13,899 bases of DNA from Bacteroidaceae bacterium (GTDB lineage: Bacteria; Bacteroidota; Bacteroidia; Bacteroidales; Bacteroidaceae). The notes below the pieces were generated by a model, which was given only the letters and a program-made list of their open reading frames with translations, was not told the origin of the DNA and searched no databases. Where the stretch lies: NCBI GenBank assembly GCA_900769765.1, contig CAAGHW010000058.1:1-13899 (forward strand), written 5' to 3'. This document shows positions 1 through 6,710 of this stretch, piece after piece. A program made the position numbers and the translations under genes. Numbering within the stretch: the first letter of the stretch is position 1; the number at the start of each line of letters is the position of its first letter.

Positions 1-252
1 TATATGTTTAATGATTTTTAAGCCGTCCATAACATATGGTGTTTTTCATTTAATAAAGCAGAATATACAAATATATAATTTCCAAATCACAAATAACTGA
101 AAAGTTAGGTTTTTTTTACAAAAAGAGATTTTTTCCAAACTTTCACGGAACTTATAGTTTATTGTACATATCTTCGCACAAGATTATTAAATAACCATGT
201 TTCAAAAGTACACGTAACCGCAAATAGGTTGCAAAACAAAACATTGAATACA
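1..252. other. AT-rich intergenic region with no convincing gene
   Basis: This stretch is very AT-rich and contains no ORF that I believe in on either strand. A weak 5-bp stem with a GAAA loop (94-107) is followed by GG and a run of T from position 110, which could be a leftover terminator of a gene to the left. A Bacteroidetes-like -7 box, TATCTTCG, lies at 169-176 and could start a transcript near 183 that reads into the small ORF after 253. No good -33 element is visible at the usual distance, so the promoter is tentative. Confidence 0.35.
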
Positions 253-305
253 ATGGAAAATACAAATACGAAATCAGACTCAGAACACCCGACCGTTTCC
301 GTTTT

Positions 306-566
306 GTGATAGCCATTGCCGATGATGCTCATGAACATGGTTTCAGGTTCATTGAAATGACACCGGCGGAAATGATGCAACATTCCACAATACCGCCTTT
401 CAAAGTCTATTTCAATATCGACTTGCAGAATCAAGAAACCGGAAGTCGTAACAAAACCGGTAGAAAAGTTAATGTAAAGAAAAAGGCTCTTAGGCTCACA
501 GAGCCTATCTTCAACATCATCCTTAGTGCTTTTGACAAAGCGGCACGCATTCAAAAAGGAGAATAA
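306..566 (+). CDS. Small hypothetical protein, possibly frameshifted
   Basis: This 86-codon ORF opens with GTG. I do not recognise the product. It has no signal peptide or membrane segment, and residues 44-60 are rich in Lys, Arg and Asn, which would fit nucleic-acid or phosphate contacts. An ATG at 253 opens a short frame (MENTNTKSDSEHPTVSVL) that hits TGA at 307-309, overlapping the GTG by four bases (GTGA). A single -1 shift there would join the two into a protein of about 104 residues. Either a frameshift broke an older gene, or two coupled mini-ORFs are present. The gene sits just upstream of the RT module, with no terminator between them. It may also be chance; confidence is low. Confidence 0.35.
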   Translation: MIAIADDAHEHGFRFIEMTPAEMMQHSTIPPFKVYFNIDLQNQETGSRNKTGRKVNVKKKALRLTEPIFNIILSAFDKAARIQKGE

Positions 567-612
567 TGTTGACCGAATGGGCGTTCGTCAAGAACTGAAG
601 ACAATAGCATAT

Positions 613-644
613 CTTGCACTTATTGACAAAAATAGATATATTTG
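613..644 (+). promoter_or_regulatory. Promoter upstream of the RT leader/ncRNA
   Basis: TATATTTG at 637-644 matches the Bacteroidetes -7 consensus TAnnTTTG. A CTTG at 613-616 lies exactly 20 nt upstream, the same arrangement as the promoter before the 827-residue HEPN gene at 3031-3062. Transcription would begin near 650, leaving about 260 nt before the RT start codon, unusually long for a plain leader. Confidence 0.55.
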
Positions 645-649
645 CCAAA

Positions 650-897
650 ATGTTTGACGTATACTTGCAAGAAGAGAGTTCAGCCCTGGTTGCAATATTT
701 TTATTGCATTATAACACTGAATGATTAAAAAAAGATTTATTTATCGGACTTCCTCAGAGCCTATTGCCAGGAGTTCCAGATATTGCCAAGGTGATATCAT
801 TCTGATGCGGGGTAGAAATACTTCCGTCGTCAGTCGGTTCGCAATCCAATTTTCTTGGATGTACGTTATATGCTCCGGGGCATACTCTCTTCTTTTT
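650..897 (+). ncRNA. Candidate structured RNA linked to the reverse transcriptase
   Basis: This non-coding stretch lies between a good promoter and the RT start. Visible structure includes a perfect 7-bp hairpin with a T4 loop (691-708), a 6-bp hairpin ATCCAA/TTGGAT (844-860), and a 6-bp hairpin TATGCT/GGCATA with GU and GC pairs (869-884) followed by a pyrimidine and T-rich run (885-897) that looks like an intrinsic terminator. A near-direct repeat, TATTGCCAGG (762-771) and TATTGCCAAGG (781-791), lies in the middle. Retrons and several defence-associated RTs (for example DRT2 and DRT9) carry such an RNA directly upstream of the RT gene. The boundaries are inferred. A 59-codon frame (721-900) runs through it but reads like chance sequence. 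Confidence 0.5.
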
Positions 898-909
898 TAA
901 ATTACACAA

Positions 910-2643
910 ATGCTGTCTTTTACAGAATACGCATCGGAAAAACGCATTCTTGAACTGTTGATAAAGGAGCGTGTGAAGGTTGCCTTGAAAGGCAAGCTTA
1001 AATCATTGTCTCCTGCAGTCATAGCAAAAAATGCGGAACAGGAGAAAAAGATGACCGTTGCGGAGCAGATTTTTATGCTTATGCCTCCACGCGATTCTTG
1101 GTGTCGTCCGCAAAAGAAAGATCGTGTTCAAATCGATGGCGAGAGAAAAAGCGGCAAACAGGTGCTGACGCGCAGCATTGCCCAAACAATCAAGAAACAT
1201 CGCAAGACATACGATGATTTTCCATATCTGCAACGTCTTGACTTGTTCATAGCCAATCTCCGCAAGGATATTACAGGTGATGCTCCGTTGGAGTTCAATT
1301 CAATAAAGATTGTCGGCAAAAAGAAAAAGGTGGATTCCGACAATGTGACAATTCTTCGTCCTATATGTGTCTTTGAATCGCTTCGCGAGAAACTTCTCAT
1401 TGCACTTGCAAGCAAATATCTGTCGGAGGCATTCGACCCGTTACTTCACGAGGAGATTCTGTCGTATCGTCCTCTACGTAAATACCACAACAGCGAAGAG
1501 CCTGTTATTACAGACAGGGATAATGCTATTGAGAACTTGCAGGAATACCGCAATCGGCATAAACGACAGAACATATATGTAGCCGAGTGTGATATACAGA
1601 AGTATTTCGATACAATAAACCACGATGTCATCCGCAACTGCTTTGCCAAATTTGCGGAGAAAACACAGACCCTGCATCCGGAATTTGAATACGGATGTGT
1701 CAAAAGGATTCTTGACGCATATCTTGACTCATATTCCTTCTATAAGAATGTTCTGGTGGAAAACGAAAAGCTGATGCTATGTGAATCGCCAAGAAAGTAT
1801 GAATCGCCCAAAGACTCCTTGTTTATAGAAAGAGGGTGCTACACGAGAGAGGGGTTTAAGACCTCGACCGACAGAATTGGTATTCCACAAGGCGGTGCAT
1901 TGTCTGGGCTAATATCAAATGTCGTGTTGAGCACTGTAGACAAGGAAAGCATATTGCAAATAAATGACCCAAACCGTTTCTTCTGCCGCTATGGCGATGA
2001 CATTATTTTGATGCATACTTCAAGAAAAGAGTGCGAGAGGCTTATAAACAGATACTGCGATACACTGACAGATTACAAATTGCTTTATCACGATTTTGTG
2101 AGTGTTGCTGACCCTGAGTTACGAAAACCGGATGGCTCTGTACGCCCGGCATTGTGGGATGTAAAATCCCGAAGCCCCTTTTTGTGGGGGCGCAACAACG
2201 AGGAGAAAGAGCAGGTGGATTGGATTGGTTTTCTTGGATATGAGATACGTTATACAGGCGAGGTGCGAATACGCCGTTCGTCGCTGAATGACAAATTCAA
2301 AAGCATAAAACGTAAATACCGTACCGGTGCAAAAACGCTTATAGCAAAAGGAGATTTCAAGAAGGATATAGAGAAAGAGATTCAAAACAGGATAGACCGT
2401 TTCAAAAGCGAAGGGCTTGTTGCAGCAAAGAGTCTTAACCACAACAAATATTGCATGACACAAGTACTTAAACTTGATGGTTACGCAAGTAAGTTGTTGT
2501 ATCGTTTGCTATACAAGATTGCATGCAAGAATAACCTTACCGCCGAAGAACTTGCATTTTGGTGGAAAAAGGCAAAGGAACAAGGATGTATCAACTATAG
2601 GAATACATATAAGAAAATTTCAAAAGCCCAAGCAAGACAATAA
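910..2643 (+). CDS. Stand-alone reverse transcriptase of the retron/DRT-like type
   Basis: This 577-residue RNA-directed DNA polymerase carries complete palm motifs: motif A CDIQKYFDTINHD with catalytic Asp228, motif B GIPQGGALSG near 324-333, motif C YGDD at 361-364, and a motif D/E-like VDWIGFLGYEI at 436-446. The region before motif A (LRPICVFESLREKL, 149-162, through LSYRPLRKYHN, 184-194) corresponds to the fingers/RT0-1 part of group-II-like enzymes. The C-terminal 130 residues are basic and helical and could be a thumb or RNA-binding domain. There is no HNH or recognisable maturase domain, and no retron NAxxH/VTG signature that I can see. These absences argue against a group II intron or classical retron and favour an unknown-group (UG/DRT-like) RT. 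The ATG directly follows a candidate ncRNA. Its probable role is making cDNA for phage defence, by inference. Confidence 0.85.
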   Translation: MLSFTEYASEKRILELLIKERVKVALKGKLKSLSPAVIAKNAEQEKKMTVAEQIFMLMPPRDSWCRPQKKDRVQIDGERKSGKQVLTRSIAQTIKKHRKTYDDFPYLQRLDLFIANLRKDITGDAPLEFNSIKIVGKKKKVDSDNVTILRPICVFESLREKLLIALASKYLSEAFDPLLHEEILSYRPLRKYHNSEEPVITDRDNAIENLQEYRNRHKRQNIYVAECDIQKYFDTINHDVIRNCFAKFAEKTQTLHPEFEYGCVKRILDAYLDSYSFYKNVLVENEKLMLCESPRKYESPKDSLFIERGCYTREGFKTSTDRIGIPQGGALSGLISNVVLSTVDKESILQINDPNRFFCRYGDDIILMHTSRKECERLINRYCDTLTDYKLLYHDFVSVADPELRKPDGSVRPALWDVKSRSPFLWGRNNEEKEQVDWIGFLGYEIRYTGEVRIRRSSLNDKFKSIKRKYRTGAKTLIAKGDFKKDIEKEIQNRIDRFKSEGLVAAKSLNHNKYCMTQVLKLDGYASKLLYRLLYKIACKNNLTAEELAFWWKKAKEQGCINYRNTYKKISKAQARQ

Positions 2644-2715
2644 TACAGATTAATTAGATATTCTTTATTCTGATCTTGTATAATGCAATCAAATTTTGGT
2701 TAAATACTTTTTTAC

Positions 2716-2755
2716 CATCTGTGCACTTCCCATGCACAGATGATGTTTTTCTTTG
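2716..2755 (+). promoter_or_regulatory. Palindrome-promoter module, copy 1
   Basis: A perfect 10-bp inverted repeat CATCTGTGCA/TGCACAGATG with a 7-nt loop (2716-2742) is followed by T-rich sequence and a -7-like box TTTCTTTG (2748-2755). It may end the RT transcript as an intrinsic terminator and start a new one. The left GTGCAC ends 21 nt before the -7 box, as in copies 2 and 3, so the dyad covers the expected -33 position and could be a regulator binding site. Confidence 0.55.
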
Positions 2756-2831
2756 CAATATCGTTGATGTTTTTTTGTAATTCGTGAACCGTAAATCTAT
2801 AAGCATAAGATAACAATATATATACATATTT

Positions 2832-2900
2832 ATGGAAAGCATAAACAGCAAATCATACGTAAAAGCAATGTCTGCATTTGTCAAATCCGCAAAGACATAA
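2832..2900 (+). CDS. Possible 22-residue peptide
   Basis: A short frame begins at ATG 2832, about 70 nt after the copy 1 promoter. The predicted peptide (MESINSKSYVKAM, then SAFVKSAKT) is basic and could form an amphipathic helix. Its position relative to the module matches that of the 53-codon ORF after copy 2. Without conservation data it could be chance or a gene remnant. Confidence 0.2.
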   Translation: MESINSKSYVKAMSAFVKSAKT

Positions 2901-3030
2901 AGAGGGAATACCGAAATGGGATTGTGCTTTTCAAGCATCTCGATAGTAACCGGGAATGTTTTTTTCAAAAATGACAACCGTATCTGTTATGCACAAACTA
3001 TCTTCATATTTTTTTAAAAGTAATGTTATA

Positions 3031-3062
3031 CTTGTGAATATCACTCATTATTTATAGATTTG
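3031..3062 (+). promoter_or_regulatory. Promoter of the HEPN gene
   Basis: TAGATTTG at 3055-3062 fits TAnnTTTG perfectly, with CTTG at 3031-3034 exactly 20 nt upstream. The start point would be near 3069, giving a leader of about 58 nt. The spacing and -33 sequence are the same as in the RT promoter, so the two genes may be expressed in parallel. Confidence 0.6.
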
Positions 3063-3127
3063 CAATCATACTGATATAAGGCATACAAAAACAATATCAA
3101 AACACGACATTATCCAACATAAGCATT

Positions 3128-5611
3128 ATGAAAAATATACCTATCGATGAAATACAGAATATTGGGCTGACCAATTCTTCCAATGTTGTCAATGCCATGA
3201 AAAAGGTAGGAATAAACACATTATCCGATCTAATTTCAACAGCAATGGACTCATTAATCGGGCAGCAAGGTGTTGGATCTGCAAAAATTGCGAAATGGAA
3301 AGAAATACAAAAGTCCGTTTACGATAATAAAGATCAGATTGCTAATGACTATTTAAACAAGAACTGTATACACATTGTACCTGTAAGTTTTTATTACGAA
3401 AAAGGACTCACGTATGCTTTCAAATCCGCAATCAAAGAACTTATATCAATTATAGAAAGCAGCAAAAATGCTCAAACAAACAGGTGTTTTCCCTATCTGT
3501 TCCCATATTTTATAGAAAACAAGGACGTTAGAACAATAGCAGAAGAATACAATATAAGTAATGAAACTGTACGAATGCCTTTGGTTGATTTCTATACTAG
3601 ATTTTGCACAGGGGAAATCGTCTTTGGCAATATACAATTGAACGAAGGAATTGTCAATTGGTTCAACTCTTTAAAAGACAATAGATACAAATTTCACTTG
3701 ATTGACGAACTCACAACAATTGCTGGTTCTCATGACGACCTTCTGTTAAAGACATTGGGATACGACACTATTGATTTTATGGGTTTAAATCTCATTATTC
3801 CATGTAACACAAGAGGTACATACAGTAGAGTCCTTAATGCATTAGACAAGGTTCTACAGAAAAGTTTCTTATACTTGAACCTAAATGAGATTTTACAACG
3901 AGTAGAAACCCTTATTGCGGAAGAGAATCCTCAATTAGAATACGAAGATGATTTTATAGAAGCAATACTTGCCAACACTCACATCATAGACAACAATGAG
4001 TTTGGTATAAGAATCAAGCTGGAATATATAAGATTCAAAGAAGACAGATGTGCTAGAATTGTATACGATGCAGGTAGAGGAATGACAAGAGCGGATATTG
4101 AGAAGACGTACGAAAATATATACAATGAAAAAATCAGTTTCGTATACAGCAAAAGTTTGACAAATAAAGGTTTCACGACAGGTGGTGGAAGACAATGGAT
4201 GTATGGTAATGACATTAAGCCATTGGAAGAATTCATCAATGAATATGCCGAAGAGAAAATCATATTTCATTACGAGGACATTATTGAAGCCATAAGCGAC
4301 TATGGATATAGCATTAATGATGCAACTGTAAGAACATACATAACCAACCTTTGCAATGTTGACAATTCAACAAGAAGTATCTTTTGTATAAAAGAGAAGT
4401 GTGAAGAACACCCCGACTATAACTGGAGGAAAACAGGACGTGAAGGTCTGAGCAATTGGGTACTTAATCAAGCCAAGGATATTATAATATCTTCGAACGG
4501 ACACATCGGCATTTCTGAACTTTACGATAAAATTGTGGAATTATCGAAAAATACAGAATTTAATTCACGCATAAAAGAGAGGGCGAGAACCGTAATCAAC
4601 AGTTACATTGGCGACGGACTTCCTTTTGTTATCAAAGACGACGAACTGACATTGGATGAGACGGTATATGAAAATACCGATTGGGATGTAATTGGTCATA
4701 AAGGAGGACGTTTCCCTTTCTTTGCCCAAATTAGAGATATTGCGGCCAACACTATAAAACATAGGAGAGAAGACAGAATTCCATTAATGGATTTCGTTGG
4801 CATAATACAAACATTAATAGATGAAAAACAAGTAGACTTCCCCAATGATAGGAGCAAGTTACGTAAATTGATAATAGATGCCATTGAAAACAAGAAACTC
4901 ACAGCCATTCCTGTCAAATTAGAGAGTGTAGACAATACTGTTTACTTAGTAAAGATAGATGAAAACAGTAGTCTTGAACCATTGTACAAGGTCAAAGAGG
5001 TTGTCAAAGACGGTATCACAACACCTGAAATAGAAGAGACACCTCAGCATGCTAATTCCTGCAGAGAGAACATCACATATAAAACTGTATACAATTGGGA
5101 ACAATTGGTAGAGCAATTTACGACAGAATTTACATTCTATTCTTATTGGTTGAATGAAAGTGGTCTACAATTAACTGATTCTATAAATTTATTTAGGGGA
5201 TTTATGGAAAACGCAAAGAATAGCAACTTGAGAGAGATGCTGCCACAAAATTTATACGAGTATTTCTACGCAAACACAGCTCTATACGACAGAAAGACGT
5301 ATGTCAGAAATCTGGCATTATCATACGAAGGTTTGTTAAAGGAGATTTACATCAGAAACAACAATGAAATCGACTTTAAGACTAGAGGTCTTGGAGATTG
5401 GTTCTGTAGATTCCCTGAATTAAGTTACGCAATGTCCATACCACATCGTGAAGCAAAAAAATTCAGCAAGATACTTCATGACCTTTATTACAAAAGAAAC
5501 GTTTTTGCACATGGAGAAGATTTGACCATGTCATCCAAGGATATAGCAACGGCTATTACTGAGTATACGATTCTTTACATATACACTGTTGCCAAATTTT
5601 ACAGGAACTAA
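3128..5611 (+). CDS. HhH/HTH multidomain protein with C-terminal HEPN-like RNase domain
   Basis: This 827-residue protein is predicted cytoplasmic, with no signal peptide or membrane segment. Residues 5-60 resemble a helix-hairpin-helix or RNA polymerase alpha-CTD-like fold (IGLTNSSNVVNAMKKVGI, then GVGSAKIAKW). Residues 131-155 (VRTIAEEYNISNETVRMPLV) resemble a sigma region 4/HTH helix pair. Residues 363-410, 440-510 and 548-610 look like winged-helix-type modules. The C-terminus (about 725-827) is helical and contains YYKRNVFAHGE, giving R790-N-x3-H795, the R-x4-6-H signature of HEPN RNases. HEPN proteins are commonly toxins or abortive-infection effectors; here the HTH modules would serve for sensing or targeting. 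The gene has its own promoter and a strong terminator. It is AT-rich with AGA as the dominant Arg codon, unlike downstream genes, which suggests transfer. The domain calls are by eye; existence of the gene is near certain. Confidence 0.8.
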   Translation: MKNIPIDEIQNIGLTNSSNVVNAMKKVGINTLSDLISTAMDSLIGQQGVGSAKIAKWKEIQKSVYDNKDQIANDYLNKNCIHIVPVSFYYEKGLTYAFKSAIKELISIIESSKNAQTNRCFPYLFPYFIENKDVRTIAEEYNISNETVRMPLVDFYTRFCTGEIVFGNIQLNEGIVNWFNSLKDNRYKFHLIDELTTIAGSHDDLLLKTLGYDTIDFMGLNLIIPCNTRGTYSRVLNALDKVLQKSFLYLNLNEILQRVETLIAEENPQLEYEDDFIEAILANTHIIDNNEFGIRIKLEYIRFKEDRCARIVYDAGRGMTRADIEKTYENIYNEKISFVYSKSLTNKGFTTGGGRQWMYGNDIKPLEEFINEYAEEKIIFHYEDIIEAISDYGYSINDATVRTYITNLCNVDNSTRSIFCIKEKCEEHPDYNWRKTGREGLSNWVLNQAKDIIISSNGHIGISELYDKIVELSKNTEFNSRIKERARTVINSYIGDGLPFVIKDDELTLDETVYENTDWDVIGHKGGRFPFFAQIRDIAANTIKHRREDRIPLMDFVGIIQTLIDEKQVDFPNDRSKLRKLIIDAIENKKLTAIPVKLESVDNTVYLVKIDENSSLEPLYKVKEVVKDGITTPEIEETPQHANSCRENITYKTVYNWEQLVEQFTTEFTFYSYWLNESGLQLTDSINLFRGFMENAKNSNLREMLPQNLYEYFYANTALYDRKTYVRNLALSYEGLLKEIYIRNNNEIDFKTRGLGDWFCRFPELSYAMSIPHREAKKFSKILHDLYYKRNVFAHGEDLTMSSKDIATAITEYTILYIYTVAKFYRN

Positions 5612-5644
5612 TAAGAAATACTGTCATTTATTAATTTTCTTAAC

Positions 5645-5692
5645 AAAACACCCATCTGTGCACTTCTCTTGCATAGATGAGTGTTTTCTTTG
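5645..5692 (+). promoter_or_regulatory. Palindrome-promoter module, copy 2 (terminator plus promoter)
   Basis: An inverted repeat of 17 pairs in 18 positions (5645-5687, with one C/A mismatch and one G-U pair) has the core CATCTGTGCA/TGCATAGATG and a 7-nt loop, and ends in TTTT. It closes the HEPN gene 34 nt after its stop codon. The box TTTCTTTG (5685-5692) overlaps the end of the stem, and the left GTGCAC ends 21 nt before it. The next gene starts about 70 nt downstream. The sequence through about 5720 is clearly similar to 2716-2785. Confidence 0.65.
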
Positions 5693-5763
5693 CGCTGTTA
5701 TCGGTTTTTGTAACTTGTCGAACACATTCGTATTTAGCCTATTCCTTATTATAATATAATGTT

Positions 5764-5925
5764 ATGAGTAATTCTGAAGGAAACAATCCCACTAAAGAGA
5801 TGGAAAACGCTACCCTTCCGTTGGGTGAGCCGGTGTCAAAAGCCGATTTGCTTGAGGCTAATGCAAAGTTCCGCGACGAGATTCTTGCCTTCAGGCCACA
5901 GGAGTCGTTGAGTGAGTGTAAATAA
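5764..5925 (+). CDS. Small hypothetical protein, 53 residues
   Basis: This frame starts with ATG and ends with TAA, 20 nt before the next start codon. The product begins MSNSEGNNPTKEMENATLPL, a polar, probably disordered start, followed by a likely helix (SKADLLEANAKFRDEILAF). I do not recognise it. Codon use is like that of the following NADAR gene (GAG, CGC, GCC), and the arrangement suggests it is first in the operon and translated with the NADAR gene. It could be a small partner or antitoxin-like protein, but nothing in its sequence proves that. Confidence 0.5.
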   Translation: MSNSEGNNPTKEMENATLPLGEPVSKADLLEANAKFRDEILAFRPQESLSECK

Positions 5926-5930
5926 TAAAA

Positions 5931-5937
5931 AAGGAGG
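5931..5937 (+). promoter_or_regulatory. Strong Shine-Dalgarno site for the NADAR gene
   Basis: AAGGAGG lies 8 nt before ATG 5946. Strong sites like this are rare in Bacteroidales, where most genes have only A-rich leaders, so it fixes the start and suggests high or coupled translation. Confidence 0.7.
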
Positions 5938-5945
5938 TATATACT

Positions 5946-6590
5946 ATGGCATTTTTCAGAAAGATGAAGCACTACTACATTGAGAGTATGAGTGATTTGT
6001 TGGCGAATGTGGGGCATCTGCGTCCTTATCTGCGCGTGTATGATGAGAAGGAGAGTATTCTCTTCAACTCAAGAAGTCGTGGGGAGAGCAAGATTCTTAG
6101 CAACTTTCATCCAAGCAGTGTTCCGCTTCCCTGGAGAGGTAAGTTGTTCAGCAGTGTCGAGGCTATGATCTTCTATACCTACATCGAGGATAATTGCAAG
6201 AATCCCAAGTGGGAGGATAAAAAAAAGGAGGTGCTTGCACAGATTCTTGAGAGCAAGCACGGGCGTGAGGTGAAGGAGATTAACCGCCAGTCCAAGCTCT
6301 ACGCCAAGGTTCGTAAGGCTACAGTGTCCGAGATTGGTGAGGATAATTGGGATTTGTATGCCTGGAAGGTTGCCTGTGATGCCGTTAAGGTGAAGTATGA
6401 GCATTGCCCCGAATTCCGCAACTTTGTCGATGCCAACCGTGGCAAATCGTTCATCGAGAACAGTTGGTGGAAGAAGATTCCTAAGGCTGGTGTGTTGAAG
6501 GTTACTGATGAGAGCAGCCCTTATTTCGGTAAATACATAGGTTGCAATTTCACCGGTGTAGCCATTCAACGTTGCCTGCAGGATGTTTAA
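5946..6590 (+). CDS. NADAR-family (YbiA-like) ADP-ribose glycosidase
   Basis: This 214-residue protein carries the NADAR signature set: LSNFHP at 51-56, SVEAM at 70-74, the central helix with DAVKVKYEHCPEFRNFV (145-161), FIENSWW at 169-175 where YbiA has the EAS..D..WG loop, and YIGCNFTGVAIQRCL at 197-211 matching the G.N.lG..lm..R end. NADAR enzymes hydrolyse N-glycosidic bonds of ADP-ribose-like compounds. Characterised members act on riboflavin intermediates (YbiA) or remove ADP-ribose from guanine in nucleic acid. The catalytic Glu in the SVEA segment is present. The loop after ENSWW is longer than usual, so substrate choice may differ. It is followed by an ADP-ribosylglycohydrolase, so a role in ADP-ribose removal or NAD metabolism is likely. 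Family call is fairly sure; substrate unknown. Confidence 0.75.
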   Translation: MAFFRKMKHYYIESMSDLLANVGHLRPYLRVYDEKESILFNSRSRGESKILSNFHPSSVPLPWRGKLFSSVEAMIFYTYIEDNCKNPKWEDKKKEVLAQILESKHGREVKEINRQSKLYAKVRKATVSEIGEDNWDLYAWKVACDAVKVKYEHCPEFRNFVDANRGKSFIENSWWKKIPKAGVLKVTDESSPYFGKYIGCNFTGVAIQRCLQDV

Positions 6591-6710
6591 AGCACATCCT
6601 GCCGATACCCCCGACAGAGTAGCAAAGAAGCTTGTTCCCGTAAAACCGAGAATACTCTTGCATTTTTTCGACAGAACAGTTATATTCACAAACCTTACAA
6701 AGAAAGAGAT

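Larger units (their letters stand above)
2644..3127. other. Intergenic region between RT and HEPN gene
   Basis: This 484-nt gap holds, in order, the palindrome/promoter module (2716-2755), a leader of about 75 nt, a 22-codon ORF (2832-2900, beginning MESINSKSYVKAM), a further non-coding part ending in a T-rich run near 3007-3015, and the promoter of the next gene. A transcript from the module promoter would be about 250 nt, so a small peptide gene or a second small RNA is possible. The leader is similar to the one in front of the 53-codon ORF at 5764, which suggests that the 22-codon ORF is a decayed or shortened counterpart. Confidence 0.4.

Noticed and set aside
721..900. 59-codon ORF directly before the RT
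   Set aside because: Its amino-acid composition and codons look random, and it overlaps the hairpins and the terminator-like end of the candidate ncRNA. It has no ribosome site. RNA function explains the region better.
650..2643. Diversity-generating retroelement
   Set aside because: I found no near-duplicate template/variable repeat pair, no Avd-like gene and no C-type-lectin target. The region before the RT is not rich in AAY codons.
910..2643. Group II intron maturase
   Set aside because: There is no maturase or HNH domain after the RT, and no recognisable intron domain V or boundary (GUGYG...AY) near the gene.
2654..2977. 107-codon minus-strand ORF between RT and HEPN gene
   Set aside because: It would run through the palindrome and promoter of copy 1 and reads like the reverse of AT-rich non-coding sequence.
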